NCBI GenBank assembly: GCA_037039925.1
Contig: JAXRKP010000411.1
Location: forward strand, 246,001 to 310,000
Source: Doris montereyensis
Taxonomy: Eukaryota > Mollusca > Gastropoda > Nudibranchia > Dorididae
DNA length: 64,000 bases
Direction of reading: 5' to 3'
A program made the translations under genes and the position numbers. How positions within the stretch are numbered: position 1 is the first letter of the stretch; each line of letters opens with the position of its first letter. A model generated the notes under the pieces. That model was not told the origin of the DNA. It saw nothing but the letters and a program-made list of their open reading frames with translations, and did not search any database. Shown here one piece after another: positions 12,956-24,520 of the stretch.

Positions 12956-13092
12956 CCTCTATAATTGTGGTAGCTTGTTCCAAAACCAGGTGTTTCCGGA
13001 TTATCGGGTTACAAGTTAAGAAGAAAAAATCCGTCCCCAGCTCATCTGTTCGAATTATCGAGACATCCGGATTATCGAAGTCCAATCGAGAC
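12956..13092. mobile_element. pogo/Tigger-like repeat fragment
   Basis: This shares a long stretch with 28695-28860, including TTGTGGTA, CTTGTTCCAAAA, a GAAGAAAAAATC block, CCCCAGCTCATCTG and CATCCGGATTATC. ATTATCGA-type motifs near the ends recall pogo/Tigger terminal repeats. No transposase remains. Confidence 0.55.
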
Positions 13093-13670
13093 GTGACAGT
13101 TACTCATACATACTCATTTATACTGTAGCTCAAGATCTAGCTCTCTAATCTGAGGTTGGCGATACCGGATTACCGACAGTGCATAGTGCATAGTGCATGG
13201 TGGTCGAGTCAGTCGACCGTTAGGCTACTGCTTATGCGTGGCTAGAATGAGCAAGTCATACAACACATTTCAACACAACCATAGATAATGAAGAATGCGG
13301 ACAGGAAAGGTTTAAAACATTATCTTTTCAGGAATCAAAATAGTAAAATATAGACCTAGAAAATTATAGAGGATGATAATTGATATAGATCTTAATGAGA
13401 TAGTTAAACATTCTACTATAAATAGATATAGTTATTTCATTAGTAGATCTAGTAGCCAGCACGTCCTGGGTAGTAGTAGTAGTAGATCCAATATACCGCT
13501 ATACTATGGTCATTGGTAGATCTAGAGTCTAGATGATATGTATTTTTAAATTTAATGGAAATTTACTTTGATAAAACTGGTTACTCCGGCAGTTATTTTG
13601 TTATACTTTTTCATGTAGTAGATCTAGATCTAGATCTAGATCTAGATCAGCTGATCTAATCTAGCAGAGT
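13093..13670. other. AT-rich spacer with TAGATC repeats
   Basis: No gene seen. TAGATC hexamers recur, with a short pure array at about 13619-13648. Confidence 0.5.
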
Positions 13671-13671
13671 G

Positions 13672-13817
13672 GGGGCTTTGGACTTGTTGAGATCATTTCA
13701 TTTTTAAAATTGTGAGATCAACCTGAAAACACAATGAGAAGGGTGATCTCATAATTTTAAAACAATGCCATTTTAAAAATGAAGTGGTTGTCTCAACACG
13801 TACAAGTCCAAAGCCCC
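13672..13817. mobile_element. Foldback MITE
   Basis: A 146-bp inverted-repeat element. The left arm starts GGGGCTTTGGACTTGT and the right arm, reverse complemented, gives the same sequence. Matching continues imperfectly for about 45 bp through GTTGAGA..., CATTTTTAAAAT. There is almost no unique interior. No transposase or clear target duplication was seen, so the superfamily is unknown. Confidence 0.75.
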
Positions 13818-14263
13818 TAGGGGCCTACTATTTTGGCAGTGAGTGCGATTATCCCACTCTAAATATTCTATAGATTCTAGATCTAGATCTGTAAGTGTAA
13901 GTGTGTAAGTTATGAGATTGGTAAAATGAATAGGATCCTTGTTTGTGACATGCTTTCTCCGGATGCGGATCATCAAAGTGTCGTCATTCTGCTGACTGTC
14001 ATTTTGTCTCAGGATTGCAAGAGAGTAAACCCACGTTTCATCTCCAACTCCAAGTCTCCAGTTATGATTCTAAAAATCTGTTTTCCTGTCTCTAGAATCT
14101 ATGGAGGGAATCCCTCAACAACCTGACTCTTGCATCCTTTTGATCCTAAGACTCAGTTTTACTGACCATTGTGCTCTGAGTGGTATCATAAAATGCTGTG
14201 TCACTCAATGACCGTTCAATAGTTTGATGCAAAACTGTTGGTGGAATTTCTAAAAGGGTTGAT

Positions 14264-15785
14264 GTGCATGTATTTGTGGGTGAAGAATTAACACACTTTC
14301 AGAAATCACTGAAAAAGAAATTTAAGACAATTCATTTTGTCCCCACAAACAAAAGTTGCCAACTGGATCTGATGCCAACAAACTTATCAAAATCCTCAAT
14401 TGATGAAGTTGTACCAATCATAACTATGACTAGGATAATAAATTCTGAGTCCTTACGGCCAGGCACTTCCCTATGTCTTCAAGAAAGCACTGGTAAGACC
14501 ACTTCTTAAAAAACAAGGACTTGACCCCAACGATCTAAACAATTACAGACCATTTTCGAATTTGTCATTTTTATCAAAGCTTCTAGAAAGGGTGGTGTTA
14601 CGAGTACTCTTATCCTATCTGTCATGAAATGGCCTTCAACTTCAAGAAACAACCCAATCAGCTTACCGTAAAGAACATAGTACTTGGCTTTTGACATCAT
14701 CAATCATACCCTCCTTCTGCAATGATTTGAAACAACATTTGGATTAAAGTGCTCAATCTTAAAATGGTTCAAAACATATTTTATAAACCAAAGACAAATT
14801 GTATCAATTGGTGATTCTCAGTCAAAGGAAATAACAATCCCATTCGGTGTTCCCCAAGGGTCTGTTCTCTGCCTGGTACTATTTGTTCTCTACACCGCAC
14901 CACTTGGCAACATCATAAGGAATTACAGACTTGGTTACCATTTTTACGCAGAGAGAGAATAGTCAAATCTATGACATCAACGCCACTAACCAACTACAGA
15001 CAACAATAAGAAAATGCGATTGCTGTGTTGATGTAAACCAGTGGATGTGCAAAAACCGACTAGAATAAAACAGTGAAAAAACAATTCATTATAATTGAAA
15101 ATAGAAACAACTCGAGGAAAGTCAAGGAAACATCTATCAATATTGACAAGGACATCAAGTTTGTGAACCAAGCCAAAAAAATGGGTATCAATGCCATCCT
15201 AGACTTTGAACTTTCCATAACTGCACAAGTCAAAAACCCCAAAAAGGAGGCTATTATTTGAACTGAAAAACATATAAGCACGATACGAGAATACTGATCA
15301 AAAGACGCCTGTCACCAGCTCGTAACATCACTTTTATTCTCGAAATTAGACTACTGCAACTCTTTGCTTTTTGGTATTTCTGTTGAAAACATAAAATATC
15401 TTCAAGCAGTTCGAAACAAAGCAGCCTGGCGCTTTCTCAAGAAAAGACGACGGGATGAAGCAATTCCTCTACTTCACGAACTACAGTGGCTGCCAGTCCG
15501 CGAACTACAAAGCTACAATATCGGTGTAGAAGTGTATGCATGAAAGTGCCCCCAAATATCTCCAAGAACTGTGCGCACCACCCCAACCTAATCGCACACT
15601 TCGATCATTATCCGACGAGCACTAACAGATCTTGCGACACAACTAAAGGTTGGCGAAAGAGCCTTCTCATCTTTCGCACCTATCGTATGGAACAATCTGC
15701 GAATAACATTAAGGCAATCAGCGGCATTGAACGCATTCAAAAAGAGACTTAAAGACACATCTCTTTCAAAAGGCATACTATTGAC
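14264..15785 (+). mobile_element. CR1/L2-like LINE remnant
   Basis: A second copy of the 3.6-7.1 kb type of element, more decayed. Across several frames it shows [61 protein letters not shown] and LHELQWLPVREL, ending near KRDLKTHLFQK. The region before the polymerase active site has a deletion: after SAYRKEHST the text jumps to the loop before IPSFCND. Many stops and shifts are present. No endonuclease is seen, so the copy is 5'-truncated at about the reverse transcriptase start. Confidence 0.8.
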
Positions 15786-15789
15786 TATA

Positions 15790-17550
15790 AACTATAATGG
15801 GATGTAATTGTTCATTGTCCAATATATTGTGATGCGTCCAAAACCTCCATTCGGTGGTTGCGCACAAGAAATGTTCACCATGATTATTATTATGTATATG
15901 CCAAGTTTCATTGCTAAAGCCATAGCGACAGACATTTTATGGACATGGAAAGCTTACTTTTATGAAATGGGCCTCCTACAAAGGTGGGAGATGATCAATA
16001 TTTGACTAATCAAGTAAAAAAAACGTAATCACTTACAATACAATGTAGGCCAACTGCATGTGAAAAGGCTATTGTAGTATTATAATAATAGTACTGCAGT
16101 GGTCTCCGTCAAAATACACGGTCCACGGGTGACAAAAAAAATCTTGTATTTTGGCGACGGTGCATTTGACGGAATCACAAACCATTGCTGTTCTTGTTTT
16201 TTGGTTGTTTCTTACTGTTTTGGATTTTGTTTGTTAATTTGAAGACAGACCTATATGCCTAACTTCTTCTCATAGATCTGTTGTTACATTCTTCTCTTGC
16301 TCAAAACTACATCAAGGGGTGGGATGGTAGAGACATTTGACAACTAGATCTAGGAATGATTTTTCGTTTGTTTTGTTGACACATGTTATATAGTATATAG
16401 AGTACCATGGAGAAATCTACTAAGTCGGGGAGGAAGGGGTGGGTACGGGTGACCAGAGTCGAGACAGCCAAGAGCAGGTGCATGATTGTTGTGTATATAA
16501 GTGCGCATGGTTAACATAGACCTAGATGACACAGATACACAGACACGCGTGCATGGCAGATTTTGTCACTGGGATGAGACAAAAAGAGGTTATCAAGTTT
16601 TTTTTTCACAAGAATTGACAAGCCAGCTGTTGTTGCATTTAAAGGGGTAATTAGCGTTGTAAAATTCGGTTACATGAAAAATCTGTGCATTATGACGAAT
16701 CACACTTGGCCGTGTGCAATTTGGTGGAGATAACTGTGTAATAGTAGGATTGCCCAGTCTCTTATGTAGTCTAGAAAAACAAACATCGGCAGAAACACCC
16801 CTTACTCAAAATGGATTAGTCTAGGTTATAATACTAATACTGCTGTGAAGCATAATTCTCTCCTATCAATTGGACTTCGTCATAACCATGCCTTGTTTGC
16901 CAAGCTATGTCAGTGTGTGTCAGGATGACGCGATCTGGGCCTACGCCGATGTCGTTCTTCATTCAGCTGACCTAGTCCTAAGGAGTGGAGGACAAATGTC
17001 GTCTCCAAATGTGGATGATGGTACAACGAGTTATATCATTGGTTTTTATAGTGTCAGTGTCAGATCGGTACCAATGTGTGAAGCTGGCGGTAAGTGAGAA
17101 TGGAGGTATAACGAGGTCTGAGTGTATGTAAATTATGAATCTTGCATGGCTATTTTTTTAAAGTAAATGTAGTTAAGAGGGTATTTCTTTTATGATTGTT
17201 TTCAATCTTGATTTCTGATCTTGTTTTATATGTACATGATTGTGGTCCTTTCTTTCAATTTTTATGTTTCCCTGTATTCGTTGAATAAATTTCTCAAAAA
17301 GGTTTTGTTCTTGTCACCAGAGATTCAGACAGTATGTCCCACAGTGCAGCAGTATTCATCTATCTGTCATCAGCAGTAACCTCATGTGATGGTTGTTCAT
17401 GGAAATAGGAGGAAGGGTGCCATAGAGAAGCATTTTGAAATCATCACTATCCCAAGGCCTGAAAAGTATGTACCGGTACATCTCAGAAGTCTCTCCAATT
17501 ACATCTTGAAAGCTTGGATTGTGAATGAGTTGGATTCTACCTGCCACTGC
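15790..17550. other. Gene-poor spacer; one possible 5' exon
   Basis: Mostly AT-rich. Near 16083-16186 it reads as remnant repeat. The only gene-like signal is the candidate exon at 16888-17089, annotated separately. A pyrimidine-rich acceptor (GTTCTTGTCACCAG) ends at 17320, but the frame that follows soon stops. Confidence 0.4.
16888..17089 (+). CDS. Possible first exon upstream of the modular gene
   Basis: An ATG in good context (ATAACCATGCC) opens 67 codons with a balanced composition (MPCLPSYVSVCQDD at the start, SVRSVPMCEAG at the end) and runs into a strong donor, GCG|GTAAGTGAG, in phase 1. A good acceptor follows at 17320. Joining the two gives a frame that stops after about 19 codons, so the link to the exon at 17.6 kb is not established. 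There is no recognised domain. It could be a genuine 5' exon, part of a small separate gene, or chance. Confidence 0.25.
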
Positions 17551-17570
17551 CAGGCAAGATCAAATTCAAT

Positions 17571-18501
17571 TTGGGGATAAAAACAATGAGACGTGCAACA
17601 AGAAAAGTTCACAGCCATCCTAAAATAAACAAGTCAGATTTCAGGGCAAGTTTCGATTTAGGAAATTATGCAAAGTTTAGGAGCTGCGTAATTCTAAAAG
17701 GAAAACAACCCTTGATAAAAGGTCGAGTGAAGAGAATGAGAGATGAAAATATTTATATATAAGATCAAAGGTCTTTCGGTAGAGGTTTCTTTATCACCTA
17801 AAATCATCTCATTGTTAGCATCAAGCAACTTATCTTCTGTTTCGTATTCTGATTGTGTACACCTCTTATCTCATTCATCAAAAGCCGTCAAACTTCAATG
17901 TTCAAAATCGAACCGGAGAAAACGGAAAAAGACAATGATTAAAGAAATGAAAACACAGCAAAACATTCTTGAGATCAAACATGTATCAGGAAAGGCTTCA
18001 CCTTCACCTAAACACATCTCATTATCATCAAGGAGGAAAATGGCTACTGTTTTGTGTTATGACATTTTAAGTGGTTTGCAGCTCTCTTCACAAAGAGTTC
18101 CTAATAGATATGTACATACACGCTCATCCAAAAATAAAAGAGGAATGACAATAATTAAGGAAATAAAAGACGAAAATGTATGTGAGATTGAAAATGTTGT
18201 AGGAAGGCTTCCAGCTTTGTCGGATGTAGCTAAAAATTGCACGAGAAAATGTTCCTTGTGTAATAAAGATGCTCTATCACATTCACCAACGTTTTCTTTG
18301 TCTGGTTTATATGTGGATTCTTGGAGGCCTTTTCACAGGGTATGTGATGATTCAAGGTGTGACATTATAACAAAGCAGTCAGAAAAGACCGATTTACCCA
18401 GTAGAGGAGTTTGTGGCCAGAATTTGAGCTTTATATGTTACTTGGCTGCTGTGAATGATATCAAGTACCTGCCCAAAATTTGCCTTGTTGATTGCTTTCA
18501 G
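17571..18501 (+). CDS. Modular CxxC/PFH protein, exon A (module 1)
   Basis: Unrecognised protein. The main frame (17743-18501) ends at a clean phase-0 donor, TTTCAG|GTAAAA. It contains at least two degenerate copies of a roughly 30-residue repeat (TMIKEMKTQQNILEIKHV; TIIKEIKDENVCEIENV), then a Cys/His motif (CSLCNKD ... RPFHRVC ... C) that could bind zinc, and finishes with KICLVDCFQ. Just upstream another frame (17571-17762) reads GRVKRMRDENIY, which aligns with the start of a further repeat. The rest of that repeat (KIKGLSVEVSLSP) lies in the main frame, so a 1- or 4-base slip in the TATATA tract at about 17753-17762 splits one repeat. The left edge of the exon is uncertain. No signal peptide or membrane span. 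The protein is Lys/Ser-rich and probably intracellular, but that is inference. Confidence 0.6.
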
Positions 18502-18589
18502 GTAAAATTGTTTGTTATGTTATGTGATGTTAGAACTCTCTTTGTTGATTTTCTAGCGCTTTCAGTACTATCCAGCCCTACATTTTAAA

Positions 18590-19735
18590 CCTAAATTGTT
18601 AGGAATGGGAATAAGCAAAGGTACAGCTCTCTGGTTATTAGATTTTCTGACACATACTACTACATAGACCCCAGTGTGTGTTAAATCAGAAAATAATGTG
18701 TATAACTGAGTAGCACCTCAATGTACGGTATTGACACCTGTCTTGTTTTCAGTCTACACAAAGGAGTGTCGGACATCTCTTGAAAACATGTATTTGATAA
18801 AATATGGTGATGACATGTCAATTCAAGCACTTATTACTACAGAAGTAGATATCACAAACTACATACAAACAGTTAATAATTTTTTCCACCACTTTCTACA
18901 ATTAAACGTGGAAAAACAAAAAAATGATTTTTAACTTTAGGATAAAAAAGGTTTAGACCATTCTGAGATCATAATAAAAAATGAAATTGTTGAAACGGTC
19001 AAAGAATATAAATATCTCAGTATAACTTTTGATGAAAAAATAGAATAGTGGCCACAATCAAGAAGAACACTATGTAGCATTAACAAGAGAGTGTATTTCA
19101 TGCGGAAATTACACGTTATGTTTGTTCTTTAACACATGCATAATGAGTGTGTTGATTTTTTTGTTTAATTGCATGGGAGGAAATAATAGAGAAGACAAGA
19201 AGGAGAAACATCAATAGAGCGTTAAGAAATACTTCTAAAATGTTAGGACAATCAACTGTTTCTTTTGATGCTGTATTAAAACTGTTTACAATTAAACGTG
19301 GAAAAAAACAAAAGAATTGATTTTTGACTTTAGGATAAAAGATTTAGACCATTCTGAGATCATAATTAAAAACGAAATTTGATGAAAAATTAGAATAGTG
19401 GCCACAATCAAGAAGAACACTATGTAGCATTAACAAGAGAGTGTATTTCATGCGGATATTACACGCTGTGTTTGTTCTTTAACACATGCATAATGAGTGT
19501 ATTGATTTTTGTTTAATTGCATGGGGAGGAAATAATAGAGAGGATGAGAAGGAGAAACATCAATAGAGCTTTAAGAAATGCTTCTAAAATGTTATGCCAA
19601 CCAACTGTCTCTTTCGATGCTGTATTAAAAAAAGTATGTAAGTCACATAAACGATAAGTCTCATATCCTCAAATCCCAAATCCAGATAAGTGGTACTAGT
19701 AGGAATGGGAGGCTTTTACATAAAAAAAAACAATC
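18590..19735 (+). mobile_element. LINE remnant with internal tandem duplication
   Basis: A degenerate non-LTR reverse transcriptase. TPVLFSVYTKEC precedes YGDDMSIQALI (an YxDD box), followed by a KEYKYLSITFDEKIE stretch (KYLGI-like motif) and later a short RVYFMRKL segment. The part after the YxDD box is present twice in tandem, at 18898-19287 and 19288-19632. The second copy lacks about 45 bp. Many stops are present. The clade is not determined. It lies in the putative intron between the exons ending at 18501 and starting at 21924. Confidence 0.65.
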
Positions 19736-20270
19736 TTGAAATCATTATTTTTAAATCATTTCTCCCCTTCACCATACGAAATTGTAATTCCATCTATGTA
19801 AAAATTTAGTACATGTATTCCACATTATTGTATCCATGTGTTCTGACGTCTTTAACATTACAAGAGTGAGAAGCCTATGAATGAATAGAGAAAGTATGAA
19901 TTATATTATATTACCGGCATATTAATTAATTTTCTATCTTGATTATATATTGTGAGCATTATGTCAACAAACAGAATGTAATTTCCTGTTTAAGGATCAA
20001 TAAAGGATATCTTATCTTATCTTATTTTATGTACCCTAAAGATTTATAATCATTGTTTCATAAAAGAATAGTTCTGCATGGCTGCCAGTGTAAAAAACTG
20101 AGCTATTCCTAGAGAGTCAGCTGTGCATCGGTTGTTGAAAATTGGTTTCTTGCAATTACAATATAAATTTAATTTTTGATAAAGATAAGAGCTTTGTGTG
20201 AACTTTGATGAGAAGATGCAAGCAGCTCATACATCACATATATAAATACTTGTAAATATGTAATATATGT
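19736..20270. other. AT-rich intronic or intergenic DNA
   Basis: No coding signal. A TATCTTATCTTATCTTAT run at about 20007-20030 resembles the simple tail of a retroelement and follows the LINE remnant. Confidence 0.4.
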
Positions 20271-20272
20271 AC

Positions 20273-20530
20273 ATAGCTGTCAACCAGCTCCTAAATTTAT
20301 TTAGTATGTACCTTGTTTTGGCTTTAAGTTTAAGTCTGTAGGTGTAGGTCTGTATTTACTTTGAAAAGTATGTATCTGATGGGGAAAGTTATTTAAAAAA
20401 AATATAAAGACACCTGAAGTTAACAGCAAAATATCAGGAAGAGAAGGATGAAAGTCTGGCAGAGATGCCATTCTGAATTCACAAATCTTCACCAGAAAGG
20501 CTAGTAATCAGGACAGATTTTGTTATTTTT
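20273..20530. repeat. Dispersed CATAGCTG repeat, copy 1
   Basis: Starts CATAGCTGTCAACCAG and shares GTCTGTATTTACTTTGAAAAG, an AGTTAACAGCAAAAT segment and CCAGAAAGGCTAG with copies at 27.4 and 44.6 kb. The right inverted repeat found in the 44.6-kb copy is missing here, so this copy is 3'-truncated or diverged. Confidence 0.65.
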
Positions 20531-20696
20531 CGTAACGATCTCCATACATCGTGTTTTGTATTCCTATCTGTACATCGGGGATGATAGAGTGACCCCATGT
20601 TTCAAATAGTCAAAAAATCAAACCATACTTATCCGTGCATTTGATAGTCATTGGATAGTTTATTGTTTTACTTTGGCCAGTGAAATGTGGACTTTA

Positions 20697-21123
20697 GACA
20701 GTTGGTAATACAGTAGAGTACCAGCGGCTGAATTGAAATGTATAAGATGAGTAGTAGGGAATACTAAAAGAGACAAAAATCAGAAACACAACAATAAGAG
20801 ATCAAATCAAAACATGGCATGGAAACTAAGACAGAAATAAATCAACTCAGATTCAGATGGGTTAGGCATGGGAACAGAATGAAAGATAAGAAATAAGAGA
20901 ATAGCTAAATCAGTATAAGATGCTAAAGCCCAAGGTAAAAGACCAAAAGGCAGATCTCAGCGAATGTGGGAAGATGATATAAAAGAGGCACTAAAGCAAG
21001 AAACTTAACTTTCTTGAAAGGAAACAGAAGATGTCAGGACCGGAAAATCTGGAGAAAGATCATTCGGGCATCTAAACCCACACACGGGAAGGTGGAAGGG
21101 GAACTGATAAAGAAAGAAAGATA
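20697..21123 (+). mobile_element. RTE-like LINE 3' end (GAAA tail family)
   Basis: Only the 3' terminus is present. It matches the ends of the copies at 29.3-30.8 kb and 38.2-40.7 kb: AATACAGTAGAGTACCAGC, AAAAGACCAAAAGGCAGA, then GGAACTGATAAAGAAAGAAAG. Deduced words such as RPKGRSQRMWEDD recall the region after the polymerase in RTE-type elements. Strongly 5'-truncated. Confidence 0.75.
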
Positions 21124-21922
21124 TAAGATTCATGATACATAATTTTTATCTGGAGAGTCATTCACTCTTCATGGCATCCAAACTGCTTTGTCAACAAGAT
21201 TTTGTCATGACAATTGCCTCACTCAGTCGAACCAGTTCCAAGCTCAGCGAACGCTTGGGGTAATGTCCTTCACCTTTCTCTCTCTCAACTCTATTTTGGT
21301 GGATATGCAATTGAAACATTATTCCGAAAGAAACATTTACAAACCCTCACAGGAAAGGGATCCGTAAGCCAATCTCGGATATTTACAAGAAATCGGACTA
21401 GATCACCAAATCTAGATTTGGGGTATACGGCCAGTGGCATTGCAAGTCATGATCTACTTTCATATCAAAAACCATCAAAGGAGCCTTAATTGAATGAAGA
21501 GAAGGGAGATACATGTATATGTAAATATTGTAGCTACCTGGTATACTATAAGTGAAAACGCCACCAAAGCAGATATAACTTCATGTCAGTAGACCAGTTG
21601 CATTTTGCCCACCACAATAACTTAATACTTACTTGAAACATTCATTATTATTTTCAAATGTTTAATTCAAGATGAAGTTACAAGCTTAGGGTTGATTTTT
21701 GAGGCTTGAACTAAAAGTCTACTTTTAGTTAGCAAGATAATGTCTAAAATATTTGAATTCAAAAAGGATGACTAGGAACGTGGGATTTAGTTTGGTGGAA
21801 ACGCTTCAAAATACATGAATAACCTTTTTAGTTGCATACAATTTTTTTGACTTTGCTTCAGATTTATACAGCGAGATCAATAATCTTAAACATTTGTTCG
21901 TTCACTCATTTTTATTTTCTTA
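21124..21922. other. Intronic DNA, no gene seen
   Basis: The open frame at 21214-21489 has no recognisable motif. The last 25 bases before 21924 form a pyrimidine-rich acceptor tract. Confidence 0.4.
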
Positions 21923-21923
21923 G

Positions 21924-22493
21924 GAACGGCCATCTGATGAAAGCTCTTTGGACTGCAAGATATGCATGAGGGATGTAACTTTAAAAGCCTTTCAAGGGAT
22001 ACAAAAATCTGATCAAGTCATTAATATAGCTTCTCGTGTTCGCAACGATCATGATGGGGAAGAAGAAAACATTGCTGCTGATGAAAACTGCCTGAACTCT
22101 ACGTGTGAAATTGCATTAAAATTTGAAGAACCTCATCTTGTCAAATTGGGTCCTAGCACTTTGACAGAAAAAATGCCACGATCACATATCAAAACGATTC
22201 AAAATGAAAAATTTATGACCCCTTTAAATAAAACAATAGAGCCATATTATAAGGAATACGGTACACAAAACGATGACAATCTAGATGAAAAACAATTACT
22301 TTGTCATGCCAAAGTGTTTGTGTTTGGCGAAGAACCTCAAACATCCCCGAATGATAATTTTATCCCAATGAATTTGACCAGTGGACAAGAGGTGCACAAG
22401 ATTAATAATTTGATTCAGACGGAAAAAAGTACTGAATGTGATTATCAGAAAGAGTTCCTATCTTATCTTTCAAGACAGACTACAAATATGTAG
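21924..22493 (+). CDS. Modular CxxC/PFH protein, exon B (module 1)
   Basis: A strong acceptor (TTTTTATTTTCTTAG) ends at 21923 and the open frame continues in phase 0 for 190 codons to a TAG at 22493. It joins the donor at 18501 in frame, giving ...LVDCFQ|ERPSDESSLDC. The exon opens with the CxxC motif CKICMRDVTL, matching CEACKKEVV in the exon at 45052 and CSLCNKDAL in the exon ending at 18501. The remainder is hydrophilic and Asn/Glu/Lys-rich, probably disordered, with a few isolated Cys and no PFH element. It may be the terminal exon of one isoform, or the true exon may end at an unseen donor. No family recognised. Confidence 0.6.
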   Translation, partial: ERPSDESSLDCKICMRDVTLKAFQGIQKSDQVINIASRVRNDHDGEEENIAADENCLNSTCEIALKFEEPHLVKLGPSTLTEKMPRSHIKTIQNEKFMTPLNKTIEPYYKEYGTQNDDNLDEKQLLCHAKVFVFGEEPQTSPNDNFIPMNLTSGQEVHKINNLIQTEKSTECDYQKEFLSYLSRQTTNM

Positions 22494-23180
22494 TAATAAT
22501 TCTGCTGTCGTATCTTATTTACCCGTTATCTAGCAAAACAAAGTATGATTGTAAGCGGGAAATTTCTAATGATTTGTGCTAATTTTTATGTTCTCTCATT
22601 AGATATACTAATACTAGTTAACCCATTGATGATATCCTAGTAATCCTACACTCGATCAAACATGAACAAAGACAAATTCAGATTTGTCCGTTATTCGTTT
22701 TCAAGGGTTGAGAGAAATGGCAGAATTTCTTTATTAAGTTGACATGTTTAGGTCTAATTACCGAAAATAGTTGTGTAGAAAAAAAATGTTTTGTTTTTGA
22801 CTATGCCCATATCCACCATCATTTTTTTAAAAAGTTTATTTTTTTATTTTTTTTATTGGGTTTTCCAGAAATTTCAGAATGCCAAATATCATTAAATAAA
22901 AAGTAGAAAATGAATAGTTATAACTTATAGATGTAATCAAGACGAGCAAAATAAAAACACTAAACAGAAGAAACAGAATAAGGCATAGATCCAAGTTAAA
23001 AAACAAAACAAAACCAAAATTTAATTGAAAACAAAAATAATGTAAAATTATCACATCAACCTTATGCTTAAATTTATAGCATGAGAAAAACACACAAAAG
23101 TATTACCAAATAGAAGTAAAAAAAGAAAGCGGACATAACATTGTGGTCTTTGTATAAATCAGGGGTTTCATTAGTTTTAA
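22494..23180. other. AT-rich DNA after exon B, no gene seen
   Basis: No protein-coding signal. Several AATAAA-like words occur, for example near 22890-22900, but none can be tied to a transcript end. Confidence 0.35.
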
Positions 23181-24520
23181 TCAACTATCAAGGATCGAAA
23201 CAAAAACATAGAAGGATACAAAATTCTCTATGTTATTTTGTTTAAAACTGATATATTTTTCTACACAACATCTAGAGTATAAATATTTTTTTAAGTATTT
23301 CATTATTTTAGTTTTATTTAGGCAGTTTATTGTTAATTTTATTTCTATATATATACATATGAAGAATTTTGCCAATATAATTATAGAACGAAAAATCCAA
23401 CTGTTATGAGTTTCATTATCTGGTATCCTGAGCAGGACGAATTTTAGAGAAAGTTTTAAAGTAGACATGTGTAGACAATTTTCGTTAATATGTCTTTCAA
23501 TTTTGTTTCAGAATTGTTTTCATGAATGCGGCAATCCTATAGTAGGTTTTGTATTAATTCAACATGTATTGTAAATTACAAAAAGTACATTTATCTGATT
23601 GATCTTCTATATATCTTGAAACGCTTTTATTGGTACTTAAAGTGTTATGCAATATTTTCGTTTGGAACCACCAGAGTTTAGTACAGTTGTTGCTGGATAA
23701 AAGCACATTTCATAAAAGCACACTCTGCATAAACACATGCCTAAATCTGCTGACCAAATTTTTTACTATATAATAAAAGTATTGTCATAAACACACGGTA
23801 TGCATAAAAGCATGATTTTTCCTGCGCCCAAAGGGCGAGAGTTTATCCAGCGACTACTGTATTGGATGTGATTTTTTTAAGCTTAGTGAAAACTGATGAA
23901 GTATCCATATTTATGTTTAATCTTTGTTCCCAAGCCTTCAATCCTTTCGGTTTTATAATTTGACATGTCATTGAATTATAGATCTTTGATGCACCTTTAA
24001 CCTTTACTATTACTAAGAATGATATGATAGTAAAATTAATTTTTCTTCTTTTAAAGCCTCCAAGTTTAGAAGTTTTGAACCAGTTCAATTGAATTAACAG
24101 TGCCATTATAAGTAAAAAAAACCTATCTTTACTATCAGATTTTTCTGATGAAAGGTTTGATCAGAGTAGAAATCGCATCAGTCATGTAGTTGACCAATAA
24201 AATAAATATTGTTTTTGAGCATTTCTTTATTTTCTATATATTTTGAGTTGATCATGATTTTTCTATTGTAGAGAAATCTACCTGAATAAAAGTCATCAAT
24301 ATTTTTCGGAGCGTACTTATATAAAAATGTCTTGTAATGTCGTAATACTTCATCCCAAAATACATTTTCTATATAGTTTATAATTGGTGTCGCATATTCC
24401 GGGCCAAGTATAAATAACAATAGGTTTAACGTTATTAGATACGAGTTGTTTCCATTTACTATTATTATTAAACAAGCACCTTATCCAAGTGATTTTTAAT
24501 GCCAGTATGAAATTATTAAA
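23181..24520 (-). mobile_element. L1/Tx1-like LINE C-terminal remnant
   Basis: Minus-strand frames in order give a Tx1/L1-like region after the polymerase: YNRKIMINSKYIENKEML and FIGQLHD (24420-24178), KAWEQRLNINMD (24106-23843), then WWFQTKILHNTLSTNKSV and CTFCNLQYM (about 23680-23560), and finally HNSWIFRSIIILAKFFICI (23468-23181). The last block resembles the ...ILLAKYYIY... motif near the L1/Tx1 C-terminus. A 176-bp MITE (23684-23859) is inserted inside it. The element is broken by shifts and lacks the polymerase core. Confidence 0.7.
23684..23859. mobile_element. pogo/Tigger-like MITE, copy 1
   Basis: A 176-bp element flanked by TA on both sides. It begins CAGTTGTTGCTGGATAAA and ends TTTATCCAGCGACTACTG, so the ends are inverted repeats. 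CAG...CTG ends with TA duplications fit pogo/Tigger-like elements. It interrupts the L1/Tx1-like LINE. A second copy lies at 25451-25610. Confidence 0.85.

Noticed and set aside
12642..13085. Poly-Leu and poly-Lys frames
   Set aside because: Produced by the AAG microsatellite; no unique sequence of coding character on either side.
13619..13648. Telomere-like repeat
   Set aside because: The unit TAGATC differs from TTAGGG and the arrays are short and internal.
17356..17547. Minus-strand ORF of 63 codons
   Set aside because: No motif; overlaps the approach to the modular gene's exon and lacks splice or start support.
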